Source: Paracoccaceae bacterium
GTDB taxonomy: Bacteria > Pseudomonadota > Alphaproteobacteria > Rhodobacterales > Rhodobacteraceae
DNA: 64,000 nucleotides
Direction: 5' to 3'
Assembly (NCBI GenBank): GCA_024742835.1
Contig: JANSXS010000001.1
Location: 1 to 64,000 of the forward strand
The position numbers were made by a program, and so were the translations under genes. Position 1 is the stretch's first letter; every line of letters begins with the position of its first letter. Positions 27,100-36,034 of the stretch are shown piece after piece. Under the pieces are notes generated by a model. It was not told the DNA's origin. It did no database searches and saw only the letters and a list, made by a program, of their open reading frames with translations.

Positions 27100-27680
27100 T
27101 GGCACTAAGTCAAAACAACAAGACGGTAATGAAACTGGTGGGCGTTGGCGTCACCATGGGGGCGTTGGCATGGGCGTCGGTGCCGTTTTACGACTGGTTC
27201 TGTCGGGTCACGGGTTTTGGTGGCGCGCCGGGTATTGCAAGCGTCGGACCTGACGAAATTCTCGACAAGACAATGACAATTCGTTTCGACGCCTCCAAGG
27301 AGCGCGGGTTCGAATGGGAATTCAAGCCGGTTCAGCGCGAGATGGAATTGCGCATCGGCGAGACCGGGCTTGCCTTCTACGAGGCGTACAACCCCACCGA
27401 CCGGCCCATTGCGGGTTCGGCCAGCTATAACGTCACCCCCTACGAGGCTGGCGGCTTCTTTACCAAGATCGATTGTTTCTGCTTTGAACAGCAGATCCTG
27501 CAACCGGGCGAGCGCGTGGAAATGCCGGTGACCTATTTTGTCGACCCCGAGATCGTCACCGACCGGGACGCGAAATTCACCCACACGATCACGCTCAGCT
27601 ACACATTTTATGAAATCGACCTGCCTCAGGAACAAGCCGCGCTTGACGTGGACGAGGAAACCGGGAAAACCGTGAACTAA
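27099..27680 (+). CDS. ctaG: Cytochrome c oxidase assembly protein CtaG/Cox11
   Basis: 193 residues. One N-terminal membrane span (VGVGVTMGALAWASVPFYDWFC) and a periplasmic beta-domain with the copper-binding pair in DCFCFEQQ. Further family signatures are YNVTPYEAGGFFTKI and PVTYFVDPEI. It delivers copper to the CuB site of subunit I. Translation is probably coupled to the small gene upstream. Confidence 0.96.
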   Translation: MALSQNNKTVMKLVGVGVTMGALAWASVPFYDWFCRVTGFGGAPGIASVGPDEILDKTMTIRFDASKERGFEWEFKPVQREMELRIGETGLAFYEAYNPTDRPIAGSASYNVTPYEAGGFFTKIDCFCFEQQILQPGERVEMPVTYFVDPEIVTDRDAKFTHTITLSYTFYEIDLPQEQAALDVDEETGKTVN

Positions 27681-27710
27681 AAAAAGGCCTTCGACGAGGG
27701 ATACTAAAAG

Positions 27711-28511
27711 ATGGCACATGAGAAAAATCACGACTACCACATTCTGAACCCCTCAGTCTGGCCTTTCCTTGGGTCCGTTGGGGCGTTTGTCATGCTGTTT
27801 GGCGCCGTACTCTTCATGCATGACGGTGGCCCGTGGCTTCTGCTGATCGGCACGGCTGGCGTGGCCTATGTCATGTTCGGCTGGTGGGCCGACACGATCA
27901 AGGAAAACCAGGTCGGCGATCACACGCCGGTTGTGCGTATCGGCCTGCGCTATGGCTTCATCATGTTCATCATGTCGGAAGTCATGTTCTTTGCCGCCTG
28001 GTTCTGGAGCTTTTTCAAGCACGCCATGTACCCGATGGGCGAAATGTCCCCCCTTCAGGATGGTGTCTGGCCGCCCGCGGGGATCGAGACATTTGATCCG
28101 TGGCACTTGCCGCTGATCAACACGCTGATCCTGCTGTGTTCGGGGGCTGCGGCGACATGGGCGCACCACGCTCTGGTGCATGAGAACAATCGCGAAGACA
28201 TGAAATGGGGCCTGATCCTGGCAATTGGACTGGGCGTCATCTTTACTGGCTTTCAGGTCTATGAATACACCCATGCGACCTTCGGCTTCGCGGGCAACAT
28301 CTACGGTGCCAACTTCTTCATGGCGACAGGCTTTCATGGCGCGCATGTGGTGATCGGCACGATCTTCCTGTTCGTCTGCCTGCTGCGCGTGCTGCGGGGC
28401 CATTTCACGCCGGAAAACCATATCGGTTTCGAGGCGGCGTCGTGGTACTGGCACTTCGTCGACGTGGTCTGGCTGTTCCTGTTCGCCGCGATCTACGTCT
28501 GGGGGGCATGA
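27711..28511 (+). CDS. ctaE: Cytochrome c oxidase subunit III
   Basis: 266 residues with seven membrane spans. Conserved stretches include [14 protein letters not shown] at the start, [31 protein letters not shown] and [17 protein letters not shown]. It stabilises the proton path of subunit I. The gene lies 30 bases after ctaG with GACGAGGG as a possible ribosome binding site. Confidence 0.97.
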   Translation: MAHEKNHDYHILNPSVWPFLGSVGAFVMLFGAVLFMHDGGPWLLLIGTAGVAYVMFGWWADTIKENQVGDHTPVVRIGLRYGFIMFIMSEVMFFAAWFWSFFKHAMYPMGEMSPLQDGVWPPAGIETFDPWHLPLINTLILLCSGAAATWAHHALVHENNREDMKWGLILAIGLGVIFTGFQVYEYTHATFGFAGNIYGANFFMATGFHGAHVVIGTIFLFVCLLRVLRGHFTPENHIGFEAASWYWHFVDVVWLFLFAAIYVWGA

Positions 28512-28512
28512 A

Positions 28513-28570
28513 GACGGTTTTTCCCGGAAAAATCGTCGCCTTCGGCGAGAGTATTTGAATCAAGAAGAAG
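28513..28570 (+). promoter_or_regulatory. Tandem hairpins followed by the TATTT-N4-CAAGAAGAAG motif
   Basis: GACGGTTTTT (28513-28522) pairs with AAAAATCGTC (28528-28537), one G-U. TCGCC (28536-28540) pairs with GGCGA (28544-28548). Directly after comes GAGTATTTGAATCAAGAAGAAG (28549-28570), one of three copies of a motif that recurs at 32609 and 63862. It begins one base after the ctaE stop. Partial termination before SURF1 is possible. Confidence 0.65.
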
Positions 28571-28614
28571 ATGCGGAGGGGGGACCTTCCGCATTTTCGC
28601 GTCCATGGGGTCTC

Positions 28615-29304
28615 ATGCGTAAAGCTCTGCTTATTCCACTGCTTTTCGGCCTTGTCGGGGCCGGTATCCTGATATCCTTGGGGGTCTGGCAAATGCAGCG
28701 GCTGGCCTGGAAGGAAGGCGTGCTCGCCGAGATCGAGAGCCGCGTTTCCGCCGCCCCCGTTGCTCTGCCTGCCGCGCCCGACCCAAAGGACGATCAATAT
28801 CTTCCCGTCACTGTCAGCGGCACGTTCGACACGGGCGCGCTGCGCGTGCTGGTCAGCCGAAAGCGGGTTGGCGCCGGGCATCTGGTGATCTCGCCATTCG
28901 AGACTGACGCGGGCCGCCGCATCCTGGTGGATCGCGGTTTTCTCAAGCTGGATACGCCGCTGCCCGCCACGCCACAGGCCCCTGTCACCATCACCGGCAA
29001 TCTGCACTGGCCGGATGACAGGAATTCGTCGACACCCGACAATGACATCGACGATAACACCTGGTTCGCCCGCGATATCCCGCAGATGGCCGATCACCTC
29101 TCGACCGATCCCTTGCTGCTGACCGCGCGCCGGATCACCCCGGCCGAGGCCGCGATCACGCCGATGCCGGTCGACACCGGCAATATTCCCAATGACCACT
29201 TGCAATACGCCGTCACCTGGTTTTCCCTCGCCGCGATCTGGCTGGCGATGACGGGCTATTACATCCTGCGCAGCCGCAAATCCGCAAAAGGCCCCGGCAT
29301 ATGA
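28615..29304 (+). CDS. SURF1 family oxidase assembly protein
   Basis: 229 residues from ATG 28615. Two membrane spans flank a periplasmic domain: LLFGLVGAGILISLGVWQM near the N terminus and VTWFSLAAIWLAMTGYYIL near the C terminus, with RGFLKL and PNDHLQYAVTWF as family signatures. SURF1 helps insert haem a into subunit I. An in-frame TTG at 28555 lies inside a repeat motif and is not used. The stop overlaps thrC (ATGA). Confidence 0.92.
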   Translation: MRKALLIPLLFGLVGAGILISLGVWQMQRLAWKEGVLAEIESRVSAAPVALPAAPDPKDDQYLPVTVSGTFDTGALRVLVSRKRVGAGHLVISPFETDAGRRILVDRGFLKLDTPLPATPQAPVTITGNLHWPDDRNSSTPDNDIDDNTWFARDIPQMADHLSTDPLLLTARRITPAEAAITPMPVDTGNIPNDHLQYAVTWFSLAAIWLAMTGYYILRSRKSAKGPGI

Positions 29305-30689
29305 ACTATATCTCCACACGCGGCAACGCGCCCATCCTGAGTTTCGAGGAGGCGATGCTGACCGGGCTCGCCCGTGACGGCGGGCTGTACCTGCCCGCAA
29401 CGATCCCGCAGATGAGCCACGCAGATATCGCCGCCCTCGAAGGCGTATCCTATGAAGAGGCCGCGTTCCGCATCATGTGGCCCTTTCTGGGCGACACCTT
29501 CACCGAGGACGAATTTCGCGACATCATCGCGCGCAGCTACGCAGGGTTCGGCCATCCCGCCCGCGCGCCGTTGAAACAGCTCGATCAGGGGCATTTCCTT
29601 CTGGAACTGTTCCACGGCCCCACGCTCGCGTTCAAGGATTTCGCGATGCAGCTTATCGGGCAGATGTTCGAAGCCTCTCTCAAACGCTCGGGCAAGCGCG
29701 TTTGCATCGTGGGGGCCACCTCTGGCGATACCGGATCGGCGGCGATCGAGGCGTTTCGTGGGCTGGATGCGGTGGATGTGTTCATCCTCTACCCGCATGG
29801 CCGGGTCAGCGAGGTGCAGCGCCGCCAGATGACCACGCCGGTGGAAAGCAACGTTCACGCGCTGGCGATCACCGGCTATTTCGATGACGCGCAGGCCCGC
29901 GTAAAGGACATGTTCAACGATTTTGCGTTCCGCGACGGTGTCGGGCTGGCCGGTGTCAACTCGATCAACTGGGCGCGCGTGCTGGCGCAGGTGGTGTATT
30001 TCTTTACTTCCGCCGTGGCGCTTGGCGCGCCGCACAGGAAAGTGTCCTTCACCGTGCCAACCGGCAATTTCGGCGATGTCTTCGCTGGCTATATCGCCAG
30101 GCGCATGGGGCTGCCCATCGACCGGCTGGTGGTGGCCACCAACCAGAACGATATCCTGCACCGCTGCCTGACCACGCGCGACTATCGCCCCGACGGGGTC
30201 AGCCCGACGATCAGCCCGTCGATGGATATCCAGGTCAGCTCGAATTTCGAGCGCGCGCTGTATTATGCTTACGATCAGGACGGGCGCGCCGTGGCGCAGC
30301 TGATGGCAGAGCTGAAGGCAGGCGGGTTTTCCGTCAGCCAGGGCGCGCTGGAGTCGTTGCGCGAAACCTTTTCTTCGGGCCGCGCCTCCGAGGCGGAAAC
30401 CACGGCCACCATCGCGAGACTGTCGGACACGACAGGCGAGCTTTTGTGTCCGCACAGCGCCGTCGGCGTGAAGGTCGCCGAGGAAGCCCGCCAGACCGGC
30501 ACGCCGATGATCACCCTTGCCACCGCCCACCCGGCGAAATTCCCCGCCGCCGTCAAGCAGGCCACGGGCATCCACCCGCCCTTGCCAGAGCGGATGGCCG
30601 ATCTTTATGACCGCGACGAACGCGTGACCCGCGTCGACAATGATCTTGTCGCAATCGAAACCCTGATAAAGGAGCGCGTGCCCCAGTGA
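29301..30689 (+). CDS. thrC: Threonine synthase
   Basis: 462 residues, a PLP enzyme converting O-phosphohomoserine to threonine. The PLP lysine is in GPTLAFKDFAMQ; the phosphate loop and substrate region include GATSGDTGSAAIEA and PTGNFGDVFAGYIA. The N terminus MNYISTRGNAP is typical. It overlaps SURF1 by four bases and is overlapped by the M16 peptidase gene (GTGA). Confidence 0.96.
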   Translation: MNYISTRGNAPILSFEEAMLTGLARDGGLYLPATIPQMSHADIAALEGVSYEEAAFRIMWPFLGDTFTEDEFRDIIARSYAGFGHPARAPLKQLDQGHFLLELFHGPTLAFKDFAMQLIGQMFEASLKRSGKRVCIVGATSGDTGSAAIEAFRGLDAVDVFILYPHGRVSEVQRRQMTTPVESNVHALAITGYFDDAQARVKDMFNDFAFRDGVGLAGVNSINWARVLAQVVYFFTSAVALGAPHRKVSFTVPTGNFGDVFAGYIARRMGLPIDRLVVATNQNDILHRCLTTRDYRPDGVSPTISPSMDIQVSSNFERALYYAYDQDGRAVAQLMAELKAGGFSVSQGALESLRETFSSGRASEAETTATIARLSDTTGELLCPHSAVGVKVAEEARQTGTPMITLATAHPAKFPAAVKQATGIHPPLPERMADLYDRDERVTRVDNDLVAIETLIKERVPQ

Positions 30690-31948
30690 CCGTGCAACTG
30701 ACGACCCTGCCCAACGGATTTCGCATCGCCACCGAACACATGCCGTCGATGAAATCGGCGGCTATCGGCGTTTGGGTGCTGGCCGGGGCGCGCCACGAGG
30801 CCGCGACGCAGAACGGCGTGGCGCATTTTCTGGAACATATGGCTTTCAAGGGCACCAGAACGCGCAACGCGCTGCAAATCGCCGAGGCGATCGAGGATGT
30901 GGGCGGCTATATCAATGCCTATACTAGCCGCGAAGTCACCGCCTATTACGCGCGTGTCCTGCAAGAGGATGTGCCGTTGGCGCTGGATGTGGTGGCCGAT
31001 ATCCTGCGCAACCCGGTCTTCGAGGACCGCGAGATCGAGGTCGAGCGCGGGGTCATCCTTCAGGAAATCGGGCAGGCGCTCGATACGCCCGACGACATCA
31101 TCTTTGACTGGCTTCAGGAAAAAGCCTATCCCGACCACCCGCTGGGCCGTGCCATCCTTGGCGAGGCGGCGCGCGTCAGCGGCTTTTCCCGTGCCGATCT
31201 GCTGCGCTTTGTCGATGAGCGCTATCGCCCCGGACAGATGATCCTGTCGGCGGCGGGCGCGGTGGACCATGACGCGCTGGTGCGCGAGGCCGAAAAGCTG
31301 TTCGGCGACATGGAACCGAAGGTGGACGTTGCTGCGGCCACCGCGCGCTTTGCAGGCGGCGAAAGCCGCACGGTCAAATCGCTGGAGCAGGCACATGTCG
31401 CACTTGCTTTCGAAAGCCCGGATTATACCAGCCCGGATATGCACACCGCCCAGATCTACGCCACGGCGCTTGGCGGCTCGATGTCGTCGCGGCTGTTCCA
31501 GGAAATCCGCGAACGGCGCGGCCTGTGCTACACGATCTTTGCCCAGGCGGGGGCCTATTCCGACACCGGGATGATGACGATCTATGCGGGCACGTCGGCG
31601 GGGGAAATGCCGGGGCTGGCGCGGATCACCATCGACGAGATGAAACGCGCCGCCGATGACCTGTCCACGGCAGAGCTGGAGCGCGCCCGCGCCCAGATGA
31701 AGGCGGGGCTGCTGATGGGGCTGGAAAGCCCGTCCAATCGGGCCGAGCGGCTGGCGCGGATGCTTCAGATCTGGGGCCGGGTGCCAGGGCTGGATGAGGT
31801 GATCGCGCATATCGACGGCGTCACGCTGTTGGGCCTGCGCGATTTCGCGGGTCACATGGCCCATGCCGCCCCGGCGGCCATGGCGCTTTACGGCCCCGTC
31901 GCGGATGCGCCGGACCTCGCGGAATTGCAGGAAAGGCGCGCCGCCTGA
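30686..31948 (+). CDS. M16 family zinc peptidase (processing-peptidase type)
   Basis: 420 residues starting at GTG 30686. The inverted zinc motif is in GVAHFLEHMAFKGT, and the distal Glu is in EVERGVILQEIG. The C-terminal half is the inactive paired domain, with SSRLFQEIRERRGLCYTIF. It resembles bacterial relatives of mitochondrial processing peptidase beta. The gene sits next to thrC in many alphaproteobacteria; the physiological substrate is unknown. Confidence 0.93.
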   Translation: MTVQLTTLPNGFRIATEHMPSMKSAAIGVWVLAGARHEAATQNGVAHFLEHMAFKGTRTRNALQIAEAIEDVGGYINAYTSREVTAYYARVLQEDVPLALDVVADILRNPVFEDREIEVERGVILQEIGQALDTPDDIIFDWLQEKAYPDHPLGRAILGEAARVSGFSRADLLRFVDERYRPGQMILSAAGAVDHDALVREAEKLFGDMEPKVDVAAATARFAGGESRTVKSLEQAHVALAFESPDYTSPDMHTAQIYATALGGSMSSRLFQEIRERRGLCYTIFAQAGAYSDTGMMTIYAGTSAGEMPGLARITIDEMKRAADDLSTAELERARAQMKAGLLMGLESPSNRAERLARMLQIWGRVPGLDEVIAHIDGVTLLGLRDFAGHMAHAAPAAMALYGPVADAPDLAELQERRAA

Positions 31949-32532
31949 TGTTTCTGCCGCGCCGGAAAATCCGGATCGAGACAGAGCGGCTGACCCTGCG
32001 CCAACCGGTGCTTACGGATTTTCGCGACTGGTCCACCCTGCGCAAGGACAGCGCCGAGTTCCTTGTCCCGTGGGAGCCACAATGGGCGCCGGACCACCTG
32101 TCGCGCAAGGGCTTTGCCAACCGCGTGTATTGGGTGCAGCGCTCTATCTCGTCGGGCGCGGCGATTCCGCTGTTCCTGTTTCGACGCGAGGATGAGTGCC
32201 TTTTGGGGGCGATCACGCTGGACAATATCCGCCGTGGCCCGGCACAGGCCGGCACGCTGGGCTATTGGACGGGGGCACCCCACGCGCGTCAGGGCTATAT
32301 GCGCGAGGCGTTGCAGGCGATGGTGCATTACGCCTTTGGCCGACTGGATCTGTCGCGGCTGGAGGCCGCGTGCCTGCCCGAAAACGCGCCTTCGCGCCGC
32401 CTGCTGGAAAGCTGCGGGTTCAAATACGAGGGGGTCGCGCAATCCTATCTTCAGATCAACGGCCGCTGGCGCACCCATGTGCTTTATGCCGCCCTGCGTG
32501 CGGATCGTCGTGGCAGGACGGATGCCGGCTGA
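31948..32532 (+). CDS. GNAT acetyltransferase, RimJ/RimL type
   Basis: 194 residues. The start IRIETERLTLRQPVLTDF and the acetyl-CoA-binding stretch APHARQGYMREALQAMVHYAF, then ENAPSRRLLESCGF, mark an N-terminal-Ser/Ala/Asp-type GNAT enzyme. The target could be a ribosomal protein or a small molecule. TGATG overlap with the M16 gene implies coupled translation. It is the last gene of this run. Confidence 0.9.
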   Translation: MFLPRRKIRIETERLTLRQPVLTDFRDWSTLRKDSAEFLVPWEPQWAPDHLSRKGFANRVYWVQRSISSGAAIPLFLFRREDECLLGAITLDNIRRGPAQAGTLGYWTGAPHARQGYMREALQAMVHYAFGRLDLSRLEAACLPENAPSRRLLESCGFKYEGVAQSYLQINGRWRTHVLYAALRADRRGRTDAG

Positions 32533-32580
32533 TTTTTGCTGATCCAAAGGAGTGGCTGGGCCACGCTGGTCAGTTTGAAT

Positions 32581-32629
32581 GAGGGGTTTCACCCCTCAAA
32601 CTCCCCAAGGTATTTTTCGCCAGATGAAG
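32581..32629 (+). promoter_or_regulatory. Hairpin plus TATTT-N4-CCAGATGAAG motif at operon end
   Basis: GAGGGG (32581-32586) pairs with CCCCTC (32592-32597), extended by TTTGA/AAAC beyond a small bulge. It is followed by GGTATTTTTCGCCAGATGAAG (32609-32629), the second copy of the recurring motif. It lies about 50 bases after the GNAT stop, where the operon should end. Confidence 0.65.
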
Positions 32630-32698
32630 CCGTGTTTCGAGAAAAGATGACGGAAGGGAAGGCTGTGCTATCTTCACAGTAAACATGGAGGTGTTTCG

Positions 32699-34246
32699 AT
32701 GCGCAGACCGATTTTCCTTGCCTTGTGTGCCGTTCTGGGACTTGCCGAAGCGCCCGCCGCGCAGGAGGTTGCGCGCAAACCGTCGCATTGTCTGGCCGTG
32801 GCGCAGACCACGCCGGGAATGGAATATGTGCAGAAGGCGTCCTTTCGTGACCCGGTGGGCCTGCACAAGGTTCGGTTGCAGTATATCGCCCATGCGTCCT
32901 TCCTGATCCAGACCCATGGCGGCACATCCGCCGTCACGGATTACACGGGTTTTATCGGCAACGTGGATTTCATACCCGACATCGTCACCATGAACCATGC
33001 TCATGACACCCATTGGACCCCCTATCCCGATCCCGACATCCCGCATGTGCTGCGGGGCTGGGGCGAAGAGCATGGTGCGGGAATCGATCATTACCTGGAT
33101 CTGGGCGATGTGGTGGTGCGCAACGTGTCCACGGATATCCGCTCGCCCTATGGCGGCGGGGCGGAGCCCGAGGGTAACTCGATTTTCGTGTTCGAGGCGG
33201 CGGGGCTGTGCATCGGGCATCTGGGGCATTTGCACCATGTGCCCACGGACCGGCAATTCGCGGCGCTTGGCCGGGTCGACGTGGTGATGGCCCCGGTCGA
33301 TGGCGGTTATACCATGTCGCAATCGGACATGATCGCGGTGATCCAGCGGCTGAAATCCTCGATCGTGATCCCGATGCACTGGTTCGGAGAGGCCACGCTT
33401 GAGAGGTTTCTGGCCGGAATGGACGGGATTTTCCCGGTGGTCGAAACCGGGATGAACGCGCTGAACGTGTCGCTTGACAGCCTTCCCGCGCAGCCCACGG
33501 TCATGGTGCTGCGCCCGGCTTATCTGCGCGATCCGGGCGGAGATCCGGAGCCGTGGTTACCGTTTCCGGTCGCGCCGGGCGCTCATCGGTTGAAAGGCCA
33601 CGCCGACATGCGCCTCGCAATAGGGCTTGCCCGATTGCGTGGGCAGGCCGCAGAACCAGAAATCGGGCGTTGCGGGATCGCCCACGGGCCATTTGCAGGT
33701 CCGTTCGGTCAACTCCATCAGCGTCAGCTTCTTGGCCTTCTTCTCGATCTCGCTCACTTTCTTGAGCGCCTCCGGGTCGATCTCGTTGGCCGAGGGCTGT
33801 GGCGGCAGGGGTTGACCGGCCGGGATGATCGCGCGGATCCGGGTCTGCGCGGGCGTTGGCGGCGTCTCGTCCTCTGGCGCGTCATCGGCGGCGACGGGAG
33901 CCTCCTGGGGTTTGGCCTCGGGCTTGGCGAGTTTCGGCGTTGGCTTGGGGGCGGCCGGTTTGGCCGCCTGTTTCGCCTTGGGCTTGGCCGTGCCTTCGGT
34001 TGCCGCAGCCGCGCCGCCGCCCGATCCGTTGCGGTTGGACAGGCCAAGGCGATGCACCTTGCCGATCACCGCGTTACGGGTGACGCCGCCCAGTTCCTTG
34101 GCGATCTGGCTGGCCGACTGGCCCTCGGTCCACATCTTTTTCAGCAGTTCAACGCGCTCGTCGCTCCAGGACATGAGCCACCTTTCCGTCTCATCGCGCC
34201 ACGCTATCTCGGCGGCACGGGATCATTACAGGAATGCCTATTCTAA
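32699..34246 (+). CDS. Exported metallo-beta-lactamase-fold hydrolase with run-on frame
   Basis: Signal peptide MRRPIFLALCAVLGLAEAPAAQ. The first 280 residues form an MBL-fold protein related to UlaG/L-ascorbate-6-P lactonase-like hydrolases: YIAHASFLIQTHGG, TMNHAHDTH (a variant of HxHxDH), GHLGHLHHV and VIPMHWFG. Homologous sequence appears to end near residue 285 (about 33560). No stop is met there; the frame stays open to 34246 for about 515 residues, antisense through all of gcrA. The extra 220 residues are Arg/Gly/Leu-rich antisense-type sequence. Either the stop was lost, a base error hides it, or the protein really is longer. Confidence 0.7.
   Translation: MRRPIFLALCAVLGLAEAPAAQEVARKPSHCLAVAQTTPGMEYVQKASFRDPVGLHKVRLQYIAHASFLIQTHGGTSAVTDYTGFIGNVDFIPDIVTMNHAHDTHWTPYPDPDIPHVLRGWGEEHGAGIDHYLDLGDVVVRNVSTDIRSPYGGGAEPEGNSIFVFEAAGLCIGHLGHLHHVPTDRQFAALGRVDVVMAPVDGGYTMSQSDMIAVIQRLKSSIVIPMHWFGEATLERFLAGMDGIFPVVETGMNALNVSLDSLPAQPTVMVLRPAYLRDPGGDPEPWLPFPVAPGAHRLKGHADMRLAIGLARLRGQAAEPEIGRCGIAHGPFAGPFGQLHQRQLLGLLLDLAHFLERLRVDLVGRGLWRQGLTGRDDRADPGLRGRWRRLVLWRVIGGDGSLLGFGLGLGEFRRWLGGGRFGRLFRLGLGRAFGCRSRAAARSVAVGQAKAMHLADHRVTGDAAQFLGDLAGRLALGPHLFQQFNALVAPGHEPPFRLIAPRYLGGTGSLQECLF
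33557..34174 (-). CDS. gcrA: GcrA cell-cycle transcriptional regulator
   Basis: 205 residues. The N-terminal HTH region begins MSWSDERVELLKKMW and contains GQSASQIAKELGGVTRNAVI and GKVHRLGLSNR. A long Ala/Pro/Lys linker (residues about 50-120) leads to the C-terminal domain, with CKWPVGDPATPDFWFCG and KPYCEAHVGVAF. GcrA binds sigma70 RNA polymerase and activates promoters that often carry CcrM methylation sites. The gene is fully embedded antisense in the run-on frame of the MBL gene. Confidence 0.97.
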   Translation of the reverse strand: MSWSDERVELLKKMWTEGQSASQIAKELGGVTRNAVIGKVHRLGLSNRNGSGGGAAAATEGTAKPKAKQAAKPAAPKPTPKLAKPEAKPQEAPVAADDAPEDETPPTPAQTRIRAIIPAGQPLPPQPSANEIDPEALKKVSEIEKKAKKLTLMELTERTCKWPVGDPATPDFWFCGLPTQSGKPYCEAHVGVAFQPMSARRDRKR

Positions 34247-34296
34247 TCACTGGTCAGTCAGTTACAAGGCAAAGACGCAAGAGAGACGAGGACATC

Positions 34297-35100
34297 ATGC
34301 AGGAAGTGACTGAAATGGGCGCGCGCCGCTTCGGCCGGATCAACTGGCTGGGGCTTTACACGCTGGCGGCCCGCGAAATGCAGCGGTTCATGTCGGTCTG
34401 GACCCAGACATTGGGCGCGCCGCTGATGACGGCGGGGCTGTTCATGGTGATTTTCTCGATCGCCATCGGTCCGCGCCGGGGCGACGTGATGGGCGTGGAT
34501 TTCACCACCTTCATCGCGCCGGGCATCCTGATGATGACAGTGATCCAGAACGCCTTCGCCAACACCTGTTCGTCGATCGTGATTTCCAAGGTGCAGGGCA
34601 ATATCGTCGACACGCTCATGCCGCCCCTTGCCCCGCTGGAACTGGTCCTGGGCTATCTGGCTGGGGGTGTCGGGCGTGGCACGGTCGTGGCGCTGGTCAT
34701 TGCGCTTGGGCTGTTCGTCTTTCTGGGGCTGGTCCCGGCTTATCCGCTGGTGGCGCTGGCCTTTGTAGTGCTGGGGGCGGCGTTTCTGGGGCTGCTTGGC
34801 ATGATCGCGGGGATCTTTGCCAACAAGTTCGACCAGATGGCCGCGATCACCAATTTCATCGTCACGCCGCTGGCCTTCCTGTCAGGCACCTTCTATTCGG
34901 TCGAAGCCCTGCCGCCGGGATTATACGAGATCAGCCACGTGAACCCGGTCTTCTACCTGATCGACGGGGTGCGTTTCGGCATGATCGGCGTATCCGACGC
35001 CAATCCCGCCTTCGGCTTTGCGGTGGTGCTTGGCTCTACCCTGGCGGTCGGGGTTCTGGCGTGGAACATGTTTCGGCGGGGCTACCGGCTCAAGGCGTGA
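34297..35100 (+). CDS. ABC-2 type transporter permease
   Basis: 267 residues with six membrane spans; typical ABC-2 stretches are FIAPGILMMTVIQNAF, NIVDTLMPPLAPLELVLGYL, FVTPLAFLSGTFYSVE-like ITNFIVTPLAFLSGTFYS, and NPVFYLIDGVRFGMIG. It is of the YadH/NodJ type and would need an ATP-binding partner, which is not adjacent. Substrate unknown. ATG 34297 follows GAGACGAGGA; ATG 34315 is an alternative. It is divergent from gcrA. Confidence 0.87.
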   Translation: MQEVTEMGARRFGRINWLGLYTLAAREMQRFMSVWTQTLGAPLMTAGLFMVIFSIAIGPRRGDVMGVDFTTFIAPGILMMTVIQNAFANTCSSIVISKVQGNIVDTLMPPLAPLELVLGYLAGGVGRGTVVALVIALGLFVFLGLVPAYPLVALAFVVLGAAFLGLLGMIAGIFANKFDQMAAITNFIVTPLAFLSGTFYSVEALPPGLYEISHVNPVFYLIDGVRFGMIGVSDANPAFGFAVVLGSTLAVGVLAWNMFRRGYRLKA

Positions 35101-35110
35101 CCGGCCCGGT

Positions 35111-35461
35111 TCAGCCGCATTGCGCGGTGGCCCGATCCCCGTATTCGCGATACGCTTTCCAGAACCGTTCATCGACAGCGCGGTCGCTTTGGCGCACGTC
35201 CTGCGCGGAATGCGGATCGCGGTAAAAGCCGACGGCGCGGCGCTGCTGGCTGTTGGTCAGCGTGTCATTGGCCACCGCCTGAATACAACCGCAAAGCGTG
35301 CGCGACCGGCGCTTGCGATCCGATGTCATGCAAGCTTTCGAGATCGGGCCGAATGCCATCGGTGCCCCCGCGGTAAGCGGGCCCGGCGCGCCCTTGAAAC
35401 GCTCCGCGCGCCCGCAGGCGGCCACCATCAGAACCATCGCGATCACGACCAAGTTTTTCAT
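35111..35461 (-). CDS. Small conserved-type lipoprotein, function unknown
   Basis: 116 residues from ATG 35461: MKNLVVIAMVLMVAACGRAE, a signal peptide with lipobox VAAC. The mature part has three further Cys, two in LCGCIQAVANDTLTN, and ends RATAQCG. No domain recognised. Similar small lipoproteins are frequent in roseobacters. It converges on the ABC permease gene with a 10-base gap. Confidence 0.7.
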   Translation of the reverse strand: MKNLVVIAMVLMVAACGRAERFKGAPGPLTAGAPMAFGPISKACMTSDRKRRSRTLCGCIQAVANDTLTNSQQRRAVGFYRDPHSAQDVRQSDRAVDERFWKAYREYGDRATAQCG

Positions 35462-35569
35462 GCCTGCCTCATCTGCCCGGATTGGACTGCGCCAGGGGCG
35501 GGTGTGATCCCCTCTGTCCGGCGCGGCACCGTTGCCTCGCGTCATCCTTGCCCGAAGCAGCGGGCGTTT

Positions 35570-35974
35570 TCAATTCACAAGATTGCCGCGCATCACCGCC
35601 ACGCCTGCCGCCGCCGAGACCGCCGTCAACAGCGTGCCCCATGCCAGATCCGCGGCGACCATCTGCCAGGTCCAGCCCTTTAGCGTCGCGTAATTGGTGA
35701 ACTCGTAGGTGCCATAGGCGAGCGCGCCCAGAAACGCGCCCTGCACGAACGCATCGCCCGGCCCGTCCCCGCGCAGGGCGGGCAGCGACACGAACCATAC
35801 CAGACCCGCGACATAAAACAGGTAGAAGACCAGCGCCGGCCCGGCGCGAAAACTTTCCAGCAACATGTCACCGACAAGCCGCCGGAAAAGCGGCCCCACC
35901 AGATACCGCAGTCCGAGGAAGTCGAGCGCGAAAAAGATCACCACCGTGACGCCGTATAACCCAAGGATCTGCAT
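35570..35974 (-). CDS. DUF2177-type membrane protein
   Basis: 134 residues with four membrane spans. The signature is VVIFFALDFLGLRYL at the start, with GAFLGALAYGTYEFTNYATL and WAADLAWG-like VAADLAWGTLLTAV later, as in DUF2177 proteins. Function unknown. It is downstream of the methyltransferase gene on the same strand. Confidence 0.8.
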   Translation of the reverse strand: MQILGLYGVTVVIFFALDFLGLRYLVGPLFRRLVGDMLLESFRAGPALVFYLFYVAGLVWFVSLPALRGDGPGDAFVQGAFLGALAYGTYEFTNYATLKGWTWQMVAADLAWGTLLTAVSAAAGVAVMRGNLVN

Positions 35975-36034
35975 GTCCGCCCCCTTCTCATGACCTGACC
36001 TAGCGCTTGGATGCGCCGCGACAATGCGTCCCGC

